DNA of 64,000 bases from Allobogoriella alba (GTDB lineage Bacteria; Actinomycetota; Actinomycetes; Actinomycetales; Actinomycetaceae), in contig NZ_JBHTCQ010000001.1 in assembly GCF_042665525.1 (NCBI RefSeq), positions 1,860,001 through 1,924,000 of the forward strand, in the 5' to 3' direction. The notes below the pieces were generated by a model, which ran no database searches, was not told where the DNA came from, and worked only from the letters and a program-made list of their open reading frames with translations. How positions within the stretch are numbered: the stretch's first letter is position 1; each line of letters opens with the position of its first letter. Positions 42,411 to 51,047 of the stretch are shown in pieces. Position numbers and translations under genes: made by a program.

Positions 42411-42527
42411 CCCCTCGCGTCCCACACCTCCTCGGAGCCTGTCCGTGCCCTGCCTGGCGCGGCGCCCTCGTGCGGTGCACAGTGGACGGACGACGCAGTC
42501 CGACCGCAACCCCACGCGAGGTGACCG

Positions 42528-43706
42528 ATGCGACTGGACCGGATCACAGCGGATCTGCCCACCGACGTCCCCGTGACCACCGTCGTGCTGGACGCGACGC
42601 GCGAGTCCGAGTCCGGGGTCCAGGCGGTGCTGACGCGGTGGAAGGACGTCCGCCGCGGCCTGGAGGGCCGGATCGACGCGGAGACGCTCGAGGCCGTCGA
42701 CGAGCAGGTCCGCACGATCAGCAACGCCGCCGGCAAGCACGGACGGGTGATCGTCGCGGGCGGCGGGGCGGTGCTGCTCGACTGCGTGCTGCGTGACCCG
42801 CCGCCCGGCGACGAGGCGATCGTCGGCCTCAACGCCCTGGTGCTGGCTCGCGCTGCCGACGAGCACGTGCGCTACCTGCTGGCCGCCGTGGACCGGTCCG
42901 GGACCGACGTGACCTTCCACATCTCCCCGACGGCGGCCGTCTCCGACGGCGGAGCGAGCATCGAGGGTGGGCACGACGAGCTGAGCAAGGCCCACGCCGG
43001 GGGCCTGTCCCAGCGCCGCTACGAGGCCCGGGCCGAGGACTCCTGGGAGCGCAACGCCGAGGCGGTCGCCGCCGAGCTCGACCGGCTGGTGGCCGAGCAC
43101 CGCCCGGAGCTGCTCGTCCTCGCCGGGGACGTGCGCGCCCGGGCGCTCGTCGCGGACGAGCTGGGGCATGCGAGCCGGGAGATCCTGGTGACGCTCGAAG
43201 GTGGCTCGCGTTCCTCGGGCGCGAAGCAGTCGGCGTTCGCGACGCACCTCGCCGAGACGCTCGCCCAGTACCGTCTCCGGCGACGCGAGCAGGTCCTGGA
43301 CACCTTCCGCGAGCGGCACGGCCAGGACGGCGACGCGGTGACCGGACGCGACGGGGTCCTGGACGTGCTGCGCCGCGGCCAGGTGGAGGAGCTGGTGGTC
43401 ACCGAGTCGGTGACCGGCCCGCCGTCCTCCCTGGCCCGGGAGCGTGTGTGGGCCGGCGACCACCCGCTGCAGCTGGGCTCCCACGCCGACGTGGTCGAGA
43501 TGGGGGCGAGCGCGCCGCACGAGGAACGCCTCGACCTGGCGCTCGGCCGGGCCGCGCTCGCCCAGGGCGCCGGCATCACGGTCGTCGACGACGCCGCGGC
43601 CCGGATGGTCGACGGCGTCGGTGCGCTGCTGCGCTGGTCCGACCCGGCGACGCCGGACGAGCAGGTCTTCGCGCTCAGCTCGGACACCCGCCGGCAGAGG
43701 CCCTGA
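42528..43706 (+). CDS. Vms1/eRF1-like (baeRF) protein, possible peptidyl-tRNA hydrolase
   Basis: A 392-residue protein of the bacterial archaeo-eukaryotic release-factor family, the group of M. tuberculosis Rv2629 and eukaryotic Vms1/ANKZF1. It has an N-terminal RNase-H-like release-factor domain with GGLSQRRYEARAEDSWERNA (158-177), where GGxSQ takes the place of the GGQ/GSQ catalytic loop, then an eRF1 domain-2-like and domain-3-like part (LVLAGDVRARALVADEL, MVDGVGALLRW). In eukaryotes Vms1 frees nascent chains from stalled 60S subunits. Placed 117 bp after clpX, it may link ribosome rescue to degradation. ATG 42528 has a GAGGTGA site. Confidence 0.8.
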   Translation: MRLDRITADLPTDVPVTTVVLDATRESESGVQAVLTRWKDVRRGLEGRIDAETLEAVDEQVRTISNAAGKHGRVIVAGGGAVLLDCVLRDPPPGDEAIVGLNALVLARAADEHVRYLLAAVDRSGTDVTFHISPTAAVSDGGASIEGGHDELSKAHAGGLSQRRYEARAEDSWERNAEAVAAELDRLVAEHRPELLVLAGDVRARALVADELGHASREILVTLEGGSRSSGAKQSAFATHLAETLAQYRLRRREQVLDTFRERHGQDGDAVTGRDGVLDVLRRGQVEELVVTESVTGPPSSLARERVWAGDHPLQLGSHADVVEMGASAPHEERLDLALGRAALAQGAGITVVDDAAARMVDGVGALLRWSDPATPDEQVFALSSDTRRQRP

Positions 43707-43722
43707 GCCGACGCGGTGGGTC

Positions 43723-44691
43723 TCAGCTGAACCGCTCGATGAGCCGGTCGAACGCCTCGTCGAGGTCGCCGTCCACCCGTCGGCGCGCCGGCTCCGCGAG
43801 GTACCAGGCGGCGACCTCGCGGGCCCCGTCGACGAACGGTGTGGTCGCCACCCAACCAGGCACGAGCTGCTTGATCCGGGTGTTGTCGAAGAGCACGGAG
43901 TGCGCCTTGTCCCCGACGAGCCCGTCGCCCAGCTGCGGGATCTCGCGGGCGATCACGTCCGACGCCACGTGCACGATCTCGGGCTCGCGGCCGAGCGCCG
44001 ATCCGAGGAGCCGGGCGATCTGGTCCCAGGTGAGCGACTCGTCGCTGGTGATGTGCACCGCCTGCCCGAGGGCGTGCGGGTTGCCGAGCAGCCCGACGAA
44101 CGCCGCGGCGAAGTCCCGCGAGTGGGTGAGCGTCCACCAGCTGGTCCCGTCGCCGTGGACGACGATCGGCCGCCCTTCGAGAATGCGCTGGAGCGTCGTC
44201 CAACCTCCCTCGAGCGGGATCAGCGACGGTCCGTAGGTGTGGCTCGGCCGCACGATCGTGACCGGGAAGCCCGAGTCGCGGTACGCGGCGACGAGCAGGT
44301 CCTCACTGGCGATCTTGTCGCGCGAGTACTGCCAGAACGGGTTGCGCAGCGGGGTCGACTCGACGATCGGGAGCTGCGCGATCGGCTTCTGGTACGCGGA
44401 CGCGCTGGAGACGTAGAGGTACTGGGCGGTGCGCCCGGCGAAGATCCGGACGTCGTCGGCCGCCTGCCTCGGGGAGAAGCTGCGGAAGTTGGCGACGGCG
44501 TCGAACGTCTCGTCGCCGATCGCGGCCTCGATCGATGCCGCGTCCCCGGCGTCGCCGACGAGCCCACGGACGCCGTCGGGCAGGGTGCTACGGCCCCGAT
44601 TGAGCACCGTCACCTCATGGCCACGTTCGACGGCGAGTGCCGTGACGTAGGAGCTGATGTTGCCGGTGCCGCCGATGAGGAGGATGCGCAT
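43723..44691 (-). CDS. NAD-dependent epimerase/dehydratase (extended SDR)
   Basis: A 322-residue Rossmann-fold protein. The nucleotide loop is LLIGGTGNISSYV at the N-terminus; VSSASAYQKP carries the Ser/Tyr region, and YSRDKIASEDLL supplies Tyr and Lys of the YxxxK motif. SHTYGP is a substrate-side motif of sugar epimerases. The substrate cannot be named. It is convergent with the Vms1-like gene (16 bp apart) and lies 17 bp after a small BFD-like reading frame on the same strand. Confidence 0.88.
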   Translation of the reverse strand: MRILLIGGTGNISSYVTALAVERGHEVTVLNRGRSTLPDGVRGLVGDAGDAASIEAAIGDETFDAVANFRSFSPRQAADDVRIFAGRTAQYLYVSSASAYQKPIAQLPIVESTPLRNPFWQYSRDKIASEDLLVAAYRDSGFPVTIVRPSHTYGPSLIPLEGGWTTLQRILEGRPIVVHGDGTSWWTLTHSRDFAAAFVGLLGNPHALGQAVHITSDESLTWDQIARLLGSALGREPEIVHVASDVIAREIPQLGDGLVGDKAHSVLFDNTRIKQLVPGWVATTPFVDGAREVAAWYLAEPARRRVDGDLDEAFDRLIERFS

Positions 44692-44708
44692 GACGTCACG
44701 CTAACCGG

Positions 44709-44897
44709 TCACGCCACACCGTCAGGACGGAGCGCCTCGGTCGTGTCGATCGAGGCCGCCCACGCGGCCAGCCGCTCCCGGATCGTCTCGTGGCAGCTTC
44801 CGCAGCCTGTGCCCGCCCGGGTCGCGCCGCCGGCCGAGCTCTCGAAGTGGTCCTCGAGCGCTTCGGCGCCCGAGGCGCCCGTAGGATCGGGGACCAT
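44709..44897 (-). CDS. Small [2Fe-2S] BFD-like reading frame, gene or remnant
   Basis: A 62-codon frame ending in TGA at 44709. Its centre ATRAGTGCGSCHETIRERLA resembles the second half of the BFD-like [2Fe-2S] domain of bacterioferritin-associated ferredoxin and of nitrite/nitrate reductases (xGTxCGSC). Most codons end in G or C, as in real genes here. The first Cys pair needed for a cluster is missing from this ATG onward, so the product cannot make a normal four-Cys cluster alone. It may be a remnant or start further up. Its ATG shares the four bases CATG with the divergent chorismate mutase ATG. Confidence 0.4.
   Translation of the reverse strand: MVPDPTGASGAEALEDHFESSAGGATRAGTGCGSCHETIRERLAAWAASIDTTEALRPDGVA
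44882..44887 (+). promoter_or_regulatory. -10 box of the chorismate mutase gene
   Basis: TAGGAT ends 8 nt before ATG 44896, so the transcript starts at or within a base or two of the start codon. It lies inside the minus-strand BFD-like frame. Confidence 0.5.
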
Positions 44898-45240
44898 GAG
44901 CAGTCCCGGCGCCCACCGCAGCGACGAGCCGGTCGACGTGCCCGACCAGCTCCGCGCCGCACGGCAGACCATCGACAACATCGACGCCGCGCTTGTGCAC
45001 ATGCTCGCCGAGCGGTTCCGATGCACCCAGCAGGTCGGCCACCTCAAGGCCGACCTCGGGCTTCCGCCGTCGGACCCGGAGCGCGAGCAGCGACAGGTGG
45101 CGAGGCTGCGGACCCTCGCGCAGGAGGCCGGCCTGGACCCGGTGTTCGCCGAGAAGTTCCTCGGGTTCATCGTCGAGGAGGTCATCCGGCACCACGAGGA
45201 CATCGCGGCGCGGCGCCCGGGGACGGCCGCCTCGCGCTAG
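44896..45240 (+). CDS. Chorismate mutase (AroQ class)
   Basis: A 114-residue all-helical enzyme that turns chorismate into prephenate for Phe and Tyr synthesis. The AroQ pattern is visible: RQTIDNIDAALVHMLAERFR (helix 1, with catalytic Arg), VGHLKADLGLPPSDPEREQR (Lys and the helix-2 Arg) and the C-terminal FLGFIVEEVIRHHEDI. No signal peptide, so it is the cytosolic form; actinobacterial ones of this size often need the DAHP synthase partner for full activity. The stop overlaps the LssY-domain gene's stop by four bases (tail to tail). Confidence 0.9.
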   Translation: MSSPGAHRSDEPVDVPDQLRAARQTIDNIDAALVHMLAERFRCTQQVGHLKADLGLPPSDPEREQRQVARLRTLAQEAGLDPVFAEKFLGFIVEEVIRHHEDIAARRPGTAASR

Positions 45241-46592
45241 CTGCCCGACGGGGTCTGGCCCCGTGCCTCGCGCCGAAGCGCGCGCTTCGCCTCGACGTAG
45301 GTGCGCACCGAGGTCGAGGACAGCGCCAGCAGAGCGAGGATCGCGAGCGACCACAGCCCGAGCAGCGCCGGTTCCTCCCGGATGCCGCTCACGCCCATGA
45401 CGAGGATGAGGGCCGTGAGCACGAACAGCATCACCGTCCGTGTCCACACCACCCCGAGCGCCGTCGCCAGCGCCAGCGCCGTCAGCGTCAGGACCGTGAC
45501 CACGATGAGCGCGATGAGGACCGCAGGCCGGGACATGGCGGTCACGAGCGCGGGGCCCTGCTCGGCCTCGACCACCGGCTCGGCGTCCAGGCTGGCCACG
45601 ATGCCCACGACCGCCGGCCCGATGCTCATCAGCAGGATGAGGGCGCAGCCGAGGATCAGCGAGCTGGGTCGACGTGGCGGCCCGTCGCTCAGATGGGGCT
45701 GCGGATCGTTCTGCACGGCGGCCGAGACGTCGACGATGGGCAGGTCACCGTCGGTCTTGATCTGGTCCCCGCCGCCGTTGCGGTGGTGATAGCCGGTGGA
45801 GAACTTCTCGATGACCTCGACCGGCACCTCGGGGTGGTGGTGCTCGATCGTGGAGACGATGTAGTTGCGCTCGATGTCGATGTCCGCGTCGATGCGGTGG
45901 GTCACCTGCAGAGTGAAGAGCGACAGGCCGACCGACCGGTCGTAGGTGCCGGCGGCCAGCCAGTCGGCCTGGTGACCGCCCGGGAGCAACCATCCCTCCG
46001 GCGTACGCCAGAAGCGCACGTGGTGCCGCTGGTGGGGGTTGCCGTCCACCTCCTGCTGGTAGGCGAAGTCGTGGCGGCGCCCGAACAGGTGCAGCGGGCT
46101 CACCGGTGCGGTCGGGTAGGACCGCCTCAGCAGGGAGGACACGACCATGCGCCAGGCGCTCCGCGGTGTGATCTCCTCTGCCAGCGACCAGCCCGAGTCC
46201 CGCATGACCTGGTGGATGTCCTCCTCGGTGCCCCGGAACCCGAGGTTCACCGGGTCGCCGAGCAGGCCGTCGGACGTGCGCGCCCGGCCGATGAAGTAGT
46301 CCGGCACGTAGATCCAGGTGAGGATCCGGTGGACGCGGGGGAGAGCGATGTAGGTGAGCACGACCCAGAACGGGATCCAGTACCACAGACGGCTCAGGCT
46401 GAACCCGTCCGCCGCCAGCAGCCACGTGAGCCACACCGAGGCGAGCGAGCCGAAGACGAAGAAGCCGACGTCGAGCATCGTCGAGAGGTAGCGCGGGCGA
46501 ACCGTGTCCGCGTGCACCTTCGCCGGCGGGTGGTCGTAGACCGGCATGGGCTTGTGCGGCGGCGCCTTCGGCGCGGGCTGGGACGGCGACAT
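45237..46592 (-). CDS. Membrane protein with LssY C-terminal-like domain
   Basis: A 451-residue protein. Two helices lie at residues 40-90 (VGFFVFGSLASVWLTWLLAA, YWIPFWVVLTYIAL), then a soluble LssY_C-type domain with HQVMRDSGW, RRHDFAYQQ and NPHQRHHVRFWR, and finally four or more helices near the C-terminus (LILGCALILLMSIGPAVVGI onward). LssY was named from Legionella type I secretion loci, but its role is unknown. It follows the amidohydrolase by 104 bp on the same strand. The ATG has no Shine-Dalgarno site; CATGAT 7 nt before it may be the -10 of a leaderless promoter. Confidence 0.8.
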   Translation of the reverse strand: MSPSQPAPKAPPHKPMPVYDHPPAKVHADTVRPRYLSTMLDVGFFVFGSLASVWLTWLLAADGFSLSRLWYWIPFWVVLTYIALPRVHRILTWIYVPDYFIGRARTSDGLLGDPVNLGFRGTEEDIHQVMRDSGWSLAEEITPRSAWRMVVSSLLRRSYPTAPVSPLHLFGRRHDFAYQQEVDGNPHQRHHVRFWRTPEGWLLPGGHQADWLAAGTYDRSVGLSLFTLQVTHRIDADIDIERNYIVSTIEHHHPEVPVEVIEKFSTGYHHRNGGGDQIKTDGDLPIVDVSAAVQNDPQPHLSDGPPRRPSSLILGCALILLMSIGPAVVGIVASLDAEPVVEAEQGPALVTAMSRPAVLIALIVVTVLTLTALALATALGVVWTRTVMLFVLTALILVMGVSGIREEPALLGLWSLAILALLALSSTSVRTYVEAKRALRREARGQTPSGS

Positions 46593-46696
46593 CGTTCACA
46601 TCATGACGGATCGCGGCACACGGGCGTGGCCTCCTGGCCCACCCGTGAGCGTCCGTGCGCCCGGGCGCGGCGCGGGACCGTCAGGCGTCCGGGCCG

Positions 46697-48049
46697 TCAG
46701 GCGCCCGGGTCGTCGGCCAGCAGCAGGTTCTGCGCCAGGGCGTCCCGGTCGATCGTGACACCGTCCTTGAGCACGGCGACGATCGAGCGGTAGCTCTCCG
46801 GCGCGGCCAGCGGGTCCGCACCGAGGACCACGAGGTCTGCGGCCTTGCCGGGCGTGACGGTCCCGTACCGGTCGGCCTTCCCGTAGGCCTCGGCGATGTG
46901 GGCCGAGGAGGAGCGGAGGATCTCCATGGGGTCCATGCCGCGCTCCCACGCCGCCTGGATCCACAGGAAGTGCCCGCGGCCGATCTGGGTGGGCATGTCC
47001 GGGACGTCGTCGGTGAGGAGCCCGGGCCGGAACCCTGCGTGGTTCTTGACCCGCTGGCCGTAGGCGAAGGCGTCCGTGGTGTTCAGGACGCGGGCGCCGC
47101 GCTCGACGAAGGCCCGGTTGTTCCGGTCCGCGACCCGGCGGACCGCGGCCTGCTGCGGCTTGTGCTCGTCGAGCCACTCGAGGTACCGCTCCGTCACCAT
47201 CAGGGACATGCAGGGCAGCTGCCGGTCGACGATCGCCTCGAGCAGCGCCTCGGGGATCGGCGTGGGCCCGGTGATGTCCGGGTGCTGGAGCAGGTCCGCC
47301 CCCGCCTGCACCTCCATCCGCAGTGACTCCACGGTGGTGGTGTGCGCCTGGACCAGGAGGCCCTTGTCGTGGCACACCTCGACGATCCTGCGCTGGGCGG
47401 CCTCGGAGAAGAGCAGGAACCCTTCTGCACGGTGGTCGGAGGCGGCGTACTTGATGAAGTCGACGCCGGTGGAGTCGATGTAGCGCCCGACGGCCTCGCC
47501 GATCTGGTCGACGGTCATCGAGATGAGGTCCGTGCCGCAGCCGACCTCCCAGATCGCGTTGATCCGGTCCTTCGTCTCCGGCTCGAACGTCAGCCCGGTC
47601 TTGAAGAAGTCCTCGGACATCGGCCCCTCGAGGCCCAGGATGTTGCCGGCGCAGAAGAAGCGGGCGCCCACACGCTCGCCGGAGTCGATCTTCTCGCGGG
47701 CCGCGAGCAGCGGTGCGGCCGGGCCCCAGGTGTCGAAGACCGTGGTCAGGCCGTACTTCAGGGCGATCTCGGCGGCCTCGAGGGCGAGCTCGTCGTAGCG
47801 ACCCTCGAACTCCAGCAGCGTGTCCGGTGTGCGTGCCGAGACCAGGTGGATGTTCGCGTCCATCAGCCCCGGGATGACCCACGTTCCGCTCAGGTCCCGC
47901 ACCTCGGCGTCGGCCGGCACCTCGACGGAGGCGCTCGGACCGGCCGCGGCGATCCGGCCGTCCTCGATGAGGACCGTCGCGTCCGGGACCGGGTCGGCCC
48001 CGGTGCCGTCGAGAAGGGTCGTGCGGGTCAGAGCCGTGACGGTCGGCAT
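46697..48049 (-). CDS. Amidohydrolase-family protein with altered metal motif
   Basis: A 450-residue TIM-barrel amidohydrolase with the composite beta-sandwich of imidazolonepropionase-like members. GTWVIPGLMDANIHL stands where the family has the HxH pair: Asn replaces the first His. Other expected elements are DFIKYAASD (the Lys bridge), the His in LVQAHTTT, LLQHPDI and the late Asp region VLNTTDAF. The C-terminal GKAADLVVLGADPL is conserved. Substrate unknown; with one ligand changed it may bind a single metal. ATG 48049 follows a weak GGAGACC. The 187-bp gap upstream contains the 58-bp palindrome. Confidence 0.85.
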   Translation of the reverse strand: MPTVTALTRTTLLDGTGADPVPDATVLIEDGRIAAAGPSASVEVPADAEVRDLSGTWVIPGLMDANIHLVSARTPDTLLEFEGRYDELALEAAEIALKYGLTTVFDTWGPAAPLLAAREKIDSGERVGARFFCAGNILGLEGPMSEDFFKTGLTFEPETKDRINAIWEVGCGTDLISMTVDQIGEAVGRYIDSTGVDFIKYAASDHRAEGFLLFSEAAQRRIVEVCHDKGLLVQAHTTTVESLRMEVQAGADLLQHPDITGPTPIPEALLEAIVDRQLPCMSLMVTERYLEWLDEHKPQQAAVRRVADRNNRAFVERGARVLNTTDAFAYGQRVKNHAGFRPGLLTDDVPDMPTQIGRGHFLWIQAAWERGMDPMEILRSSSAHIAEAYGKADRYGTVTPGKAADLVVLGADPLAAPESYRSIVAVLKDGVTIDRDALAQNLLLADDPGA

Positions 48050-48137
48050 GGGGTCTCCATCTGTGGACGCGGGTGATGTGTCACACAGTCAACACCACGT
48101 GCCCGACCGGCGGGTGCGCCCCATCCGCGGCTCAAGA

Positions 48138-48195
48138 CACCACCGTGTCCCGAATGCACCACCGGATCCGGTGGTGCATTCGGGACACCGTGGTG
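48138..48195. repeat. 58-bp near-perfect palindrome between valS and the amidohydrolase gene
   Basis: The two 29-bp arms are complementary except at one position (C at 48144 against C at 48189), with no loop and the centre GGATCC. Each arm contains CACCACCG-like elements at both ends around TGTCCCGAATG. It lies 41 bp after the valS stop and 89 bp before the amidohydrolase start, both on the minus strand, so it may terminate valS, but the stem is far longer than the other terminators here (9-14 bp). It may be a dispersed palindromic repeat. Confidence 0.9.
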
Positions 48196-48235
48196 CCCTT
48201 GCCGGGCCGGACGCCAGGTACAGCCCGGTCGGGCC

Positions 48236-50926
48236 CTACCGCCGGGGCTGCGGCTCGTCCAGCTCGCTGTCCACCACCGCGGCGGGCTCCGCGTCACCGG
48301 CCGGCACGATCTCCAGATCGCCGCGGATGCGGCCCGCGGCCCGCAGGTCGCCCAACGCCTGCTGCACCTGCGCGACGGACGAGGACGGCAGCGAGAGCCG
48401 GACCCGCGCGAACGTGGTCCGCTGGGAGACCTTGGACTCCGACTTGACCTTGCGGAGCGCGGCCAGCGCCGCACCGGTCGCGTGGATCAGCTCGACGTCG
48501 CCGTCGCGATCGCCGCCGGCCGGACGCAGCGGCTCCGCCGTCGGCCACGCCGCGCGGTGGACCGAGCCGGTGCGGTACCAGCTCCAGACCTCCTCGGTGG
48601 CGAACGGCAGGTACGGGGCGAAGAGCCGTAGGAACGTGTCGACGGCGATGGCCAGCGCGGCACGCGCCGAGGCGGCGTCGGCCTCGGGGACCGTCCCGTC
48701 GCGGTTGTAGGCGCGGTCCTTGACGAGCTCGAGGTAGTCGTCGCAGAACGTCCAGAAGTACGTCTCGGTGGTCTCCAGGGCGCGGGTGTGGTCGTACCGC
48801 TCGAGGGCCGCCGTGGCGGTCTCGACGACGTCCGCGAGCCCGGCCAGCATCGCCCGGTCGATGGGCGCGGTGACCAGCTCCGGGTCGAGGACCAGGTCGG
48901 CGTCGCCGCCCATGGTGAGGGCGAACTTCGAGGCGTTGAGGACCTTGATGGCGAGCCGGCGCCCGATCTTCATCTGGCCGACCTCGAAGGCCGCGTCAGT
49001 CCCCAGGCGCGCCGAGGCTGCCCAGTACCGGACAGCGTCGGAGCCGTGCTCCTCCAGCAGCGCCATCGGGGTGACGACGTTGCCCTTCGACTTCGACATC
49101 TTCTTGCGGTCCGGGTCGAGGATCCAGCCCGAGATCGCGGCGTGCTTCCAGGGCAGGGCGCCGAACTCGAGGTGCGCGCGAAGCACGGTGGAGAACAGCC
49201 AGGTGCGGATGATGTCCTGGGCCTGCGGACGCAGGTCCATCGGGTAGACGCGCTCGAAGAGGTCCTGGTCCCGCAGCCAGCCGCCGGCGATCTGCGGCGA
49301 GAGCGACGAGGTGGCCCAGGTGTCCATGATGTCGGCCTCGCCCACGAAGCCGCCGGGCCGGCCGCGCTGGTCCTCGGTGTAGCCGGCGGGGACGTCGATG
49401 CTGGGGTCGACCGGCAGCGCGGCCTCGTCCGGGACGATGACGTCGCCGTAGTCGGGCTCCTCGCCGCCCTCCGGGATGCGGTACCAGACCGGGATCGGGA
49501 CGCCGAAGAACCGCTGCCGGGAGATCAGCCAGTCGCTGTTCAGGCCGTTCACCCAGTTCTCGTAGCGGACCCGCATGAAGTCCGGGTGGAAGTCGAGCTC
49601 CTGGCCGCGGGCGATGAGGTTCTCCCGCAGCTCGTTGCCGTTGGCCTCGACATGCGGGCGGCCGCCGTTGCGGATGTACCACTGTCGCGAGGTGACGATC
49701 TCCAGCGGCTTGTCGCCCTTCTCGTAGAAGTTCGCCTTGCGCTGGGTGGGCTTCGGCTCGCCGAGCAGGTCCCCGGACTCGGTGAGCCTCTCGACGACGG
49801 CGGCGCGCGCCGAGAACGTCGTCTTGCCGGCCATCTCGGCGTACGTGAGCCGTCCGGTGTCCGTGGTGATCCAGTCCGGGACCTCGCGCAGCAGCCGGCC
49901 GTCCTTGCCGACGACGGGACGGGTCGGCAGGTCCAGCTCGCGCCACCACACCACGTCCGTGAGGTCACCGAACGTGCAGCACATCGCGATGCCGGCGCCC
50001 TTGTCCATCTCGGCGGCCGGGTGCGCGAGGACCGGGAGCTCGACGCCGAAGAGCGGCGAGGTGACGGTCGTGCCGAAGAGCGGCTGGTACCGCTCGTCGT
50101 CGGGGTGGGCGATGAGGGCGACGCAGGCGGGCAGCAGCTCCGGGCGCGTCGTCTCGATCGTCACGGTGCCGCCGTCGGGCTTGTGGAACGTGACCTCGTG
50201 GAAGTGGCCCGGGTAGTCCCGCGCCTCGAGCTCGGCCTGCGCGACGGCGGTCTGGAAGGTGACGTCCCACAGGCCCGGCGCGGCGGCCTGGTAGGCCTCG
50301 CCGCGGGCCAGGTTCCGCAGGAACGCCGTCTGCGCAACGGCCTGGGCGTCCCGCCCGATCGTCTGGTAGTGGTGCGTCCAGTCCACCGACAGGCCCAGGT
50401 GGCGCCACAGCGCCTCGAACTGCTGCTCGTCCTCGCGGGTCAGCCGCTCGCACAGCTCGATGAAGTTGCGCCGGCTGACCGGGACCTGGTCGGCCGGCTT
50501 GACGGACTTTCCCTCGGTGCCGTCGTGCGGCGGGGTGAAGTCGGGGTCGTAGGGCAGCGACGGGTCGCAGCGGACACCGAAGTAGTTCTGGACGCGCCGC
50601 TCGGTGGGCAGGCCGTTGTCGTCCCAGCCCATCGGGTAGAAGACGTGCTTCCCCCGCATGCGCTGGAATCGGGCGACGACGTCGGTGTGGGTGTAGGAGA
50701 AGACGTGCCCGACGTGCAGCGACCCGGAGACCGTGGGGGGCGGGGTGTCGATCGAGTAGACCTGCTCGCGGGATGCCGAGCGGTCGAACGCGTAGGTGCG
50801 CTCCTGCGTCCACCGCTCCTGCCAACGGTCCTCTAGGCCGTCCAGGCTGACCTTGTCCGGTACCGACGGCGAGGAGAGGGTCTCGGCGTTCGGTGTCCGG
50901 GTCTCGATCAGCTGGGTGTCGTCCAT
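48236..50926 (-). CDS. valS: Valine-tRNA ligase
   Basis: An 896-residue class I synthetase. HVGH (71-74, in TVSGSLHVGH) and KMSKS (609-613) are the ATP-binding motifs. The editing (CP1) domain lies between about 190 and 380 with ETTRPELLPACVALIAHPDD. The anticodon-binding helical domain ends near 830 and the C-terminal region contains TTFARVRLSLPSS. This type, with WDDNGLPTERRVQNYFGVRC, is the one found in many actinobacteria and archaea-like clades. ATG 50926 is chosen; no T-box or other leader is visible in the 120 bp before it. Confidence 0.97.
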   Translation of the reverse strand: MDDTQLIETRTPNAETLSSPSVPDKVSLDGLEDRWQERWTQERTYAFDRSASREQVYSIDTPPPTVSGSLHVGHVFSYTHTDVVARFQRMRGKHVFYPMGWDDNGLPTERRVQNYFGVRCDPSLPYDPDFTPPHDGTEGKSVKPADQVPVSRRNFIELCERLTREDEQQFEALWRHLGLSVDWTHHYQTIGRDAQAVAQTAFLRNLARGEAYQAAAPGLWDVTFQTAVAQAELEARDYPGHFHEVTFHKPDGGTVTIETTRPELLPACVALIAHPDDERYQPLFGTTVTSPLFGVELPVLAHPAAEMDKGAGIAMCCTFGDLTDVVWWRELDLPTRPVVGKDGRLLREVPDWITTDTGRLTYAEMAGKTTFSARAAVVERLTESGDLLGEPKPTQRKANFYEKGDKPLEIVTSRQWYIRNGGRPHVEANGNELRENLIARGQELDFHPDFMRVRYENWVNGLNSDWLISRQRFFGVPIPVWYRIPEGGEEPDYGDVIVPDEAALPVDPSIDVPAGYTEDQRGRPGGFVGEADIMDTWATSSLSPQIAGGWLRDQDLFERVYPMDLRPQAQDIIRTWLFSTVLRAHLEFGALPWKHAAISGWILDPDRKKMSKSKGNVVTPMALLEEHGSDAVRYWAASARLGTDAAFEVGQMKIGRRLAIKVLNASKFALTMGGDADLVLDPELVTAPIDRAMLAGLADVVETATAALERYDHTRALETTETYFWTFCDDYLELVKDRAYNRDGTVPEADAASARAALAIAVDTFLRLFAPYLPFATEEVWSWYRTGSVHRAAWPTAEPLRPAGGDRDGDVELIHATGAALAALRKVKSESKVSQRTTFARVRLSLPSSSVAQVQQALGDLRAAGRIRGDLEIVPAGDAEPAAVVDSELDEPQPRR

Positions 50927-51009
50927 GGTCGCCGATTGTTCCAGACACGCCGCACGCCTGGCGTCGGCAATCCGCCGTCGCGGACCGGTGTGGCCGGTGC
51001 CACGTCGGG

Positions 51010-51027
51010 GCGCCCGCCGGCGGGCGC
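51010..51027. terminator. Perfect 18-bp GC palindrome after the tetR gene
   Basis: GCGCCCGCCGGCGGGCGC is self-complementary over 9+9 bases; as RNA it would fold with a 4-nt loop. It lies 21 bp after the TetR stop and 84 bp before valS, so it probably separates the two transcripts. Confidence 0.5.
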
Positions 51028-51047
51028 GGACGCACCGGCGTGAGGGC

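Noticed and set aside
40839..43520. 893-codon minus-strand frame opposite clpX
   Set aside because: Shadow frame; no family features, and the sense strand holds clpX and the Vms1-like gene.
50927..51047. T-box leader before valS
   Set aside because: No T-box sequence or specifier loop; the gap is only about 120 bp with one short GC palindrome.
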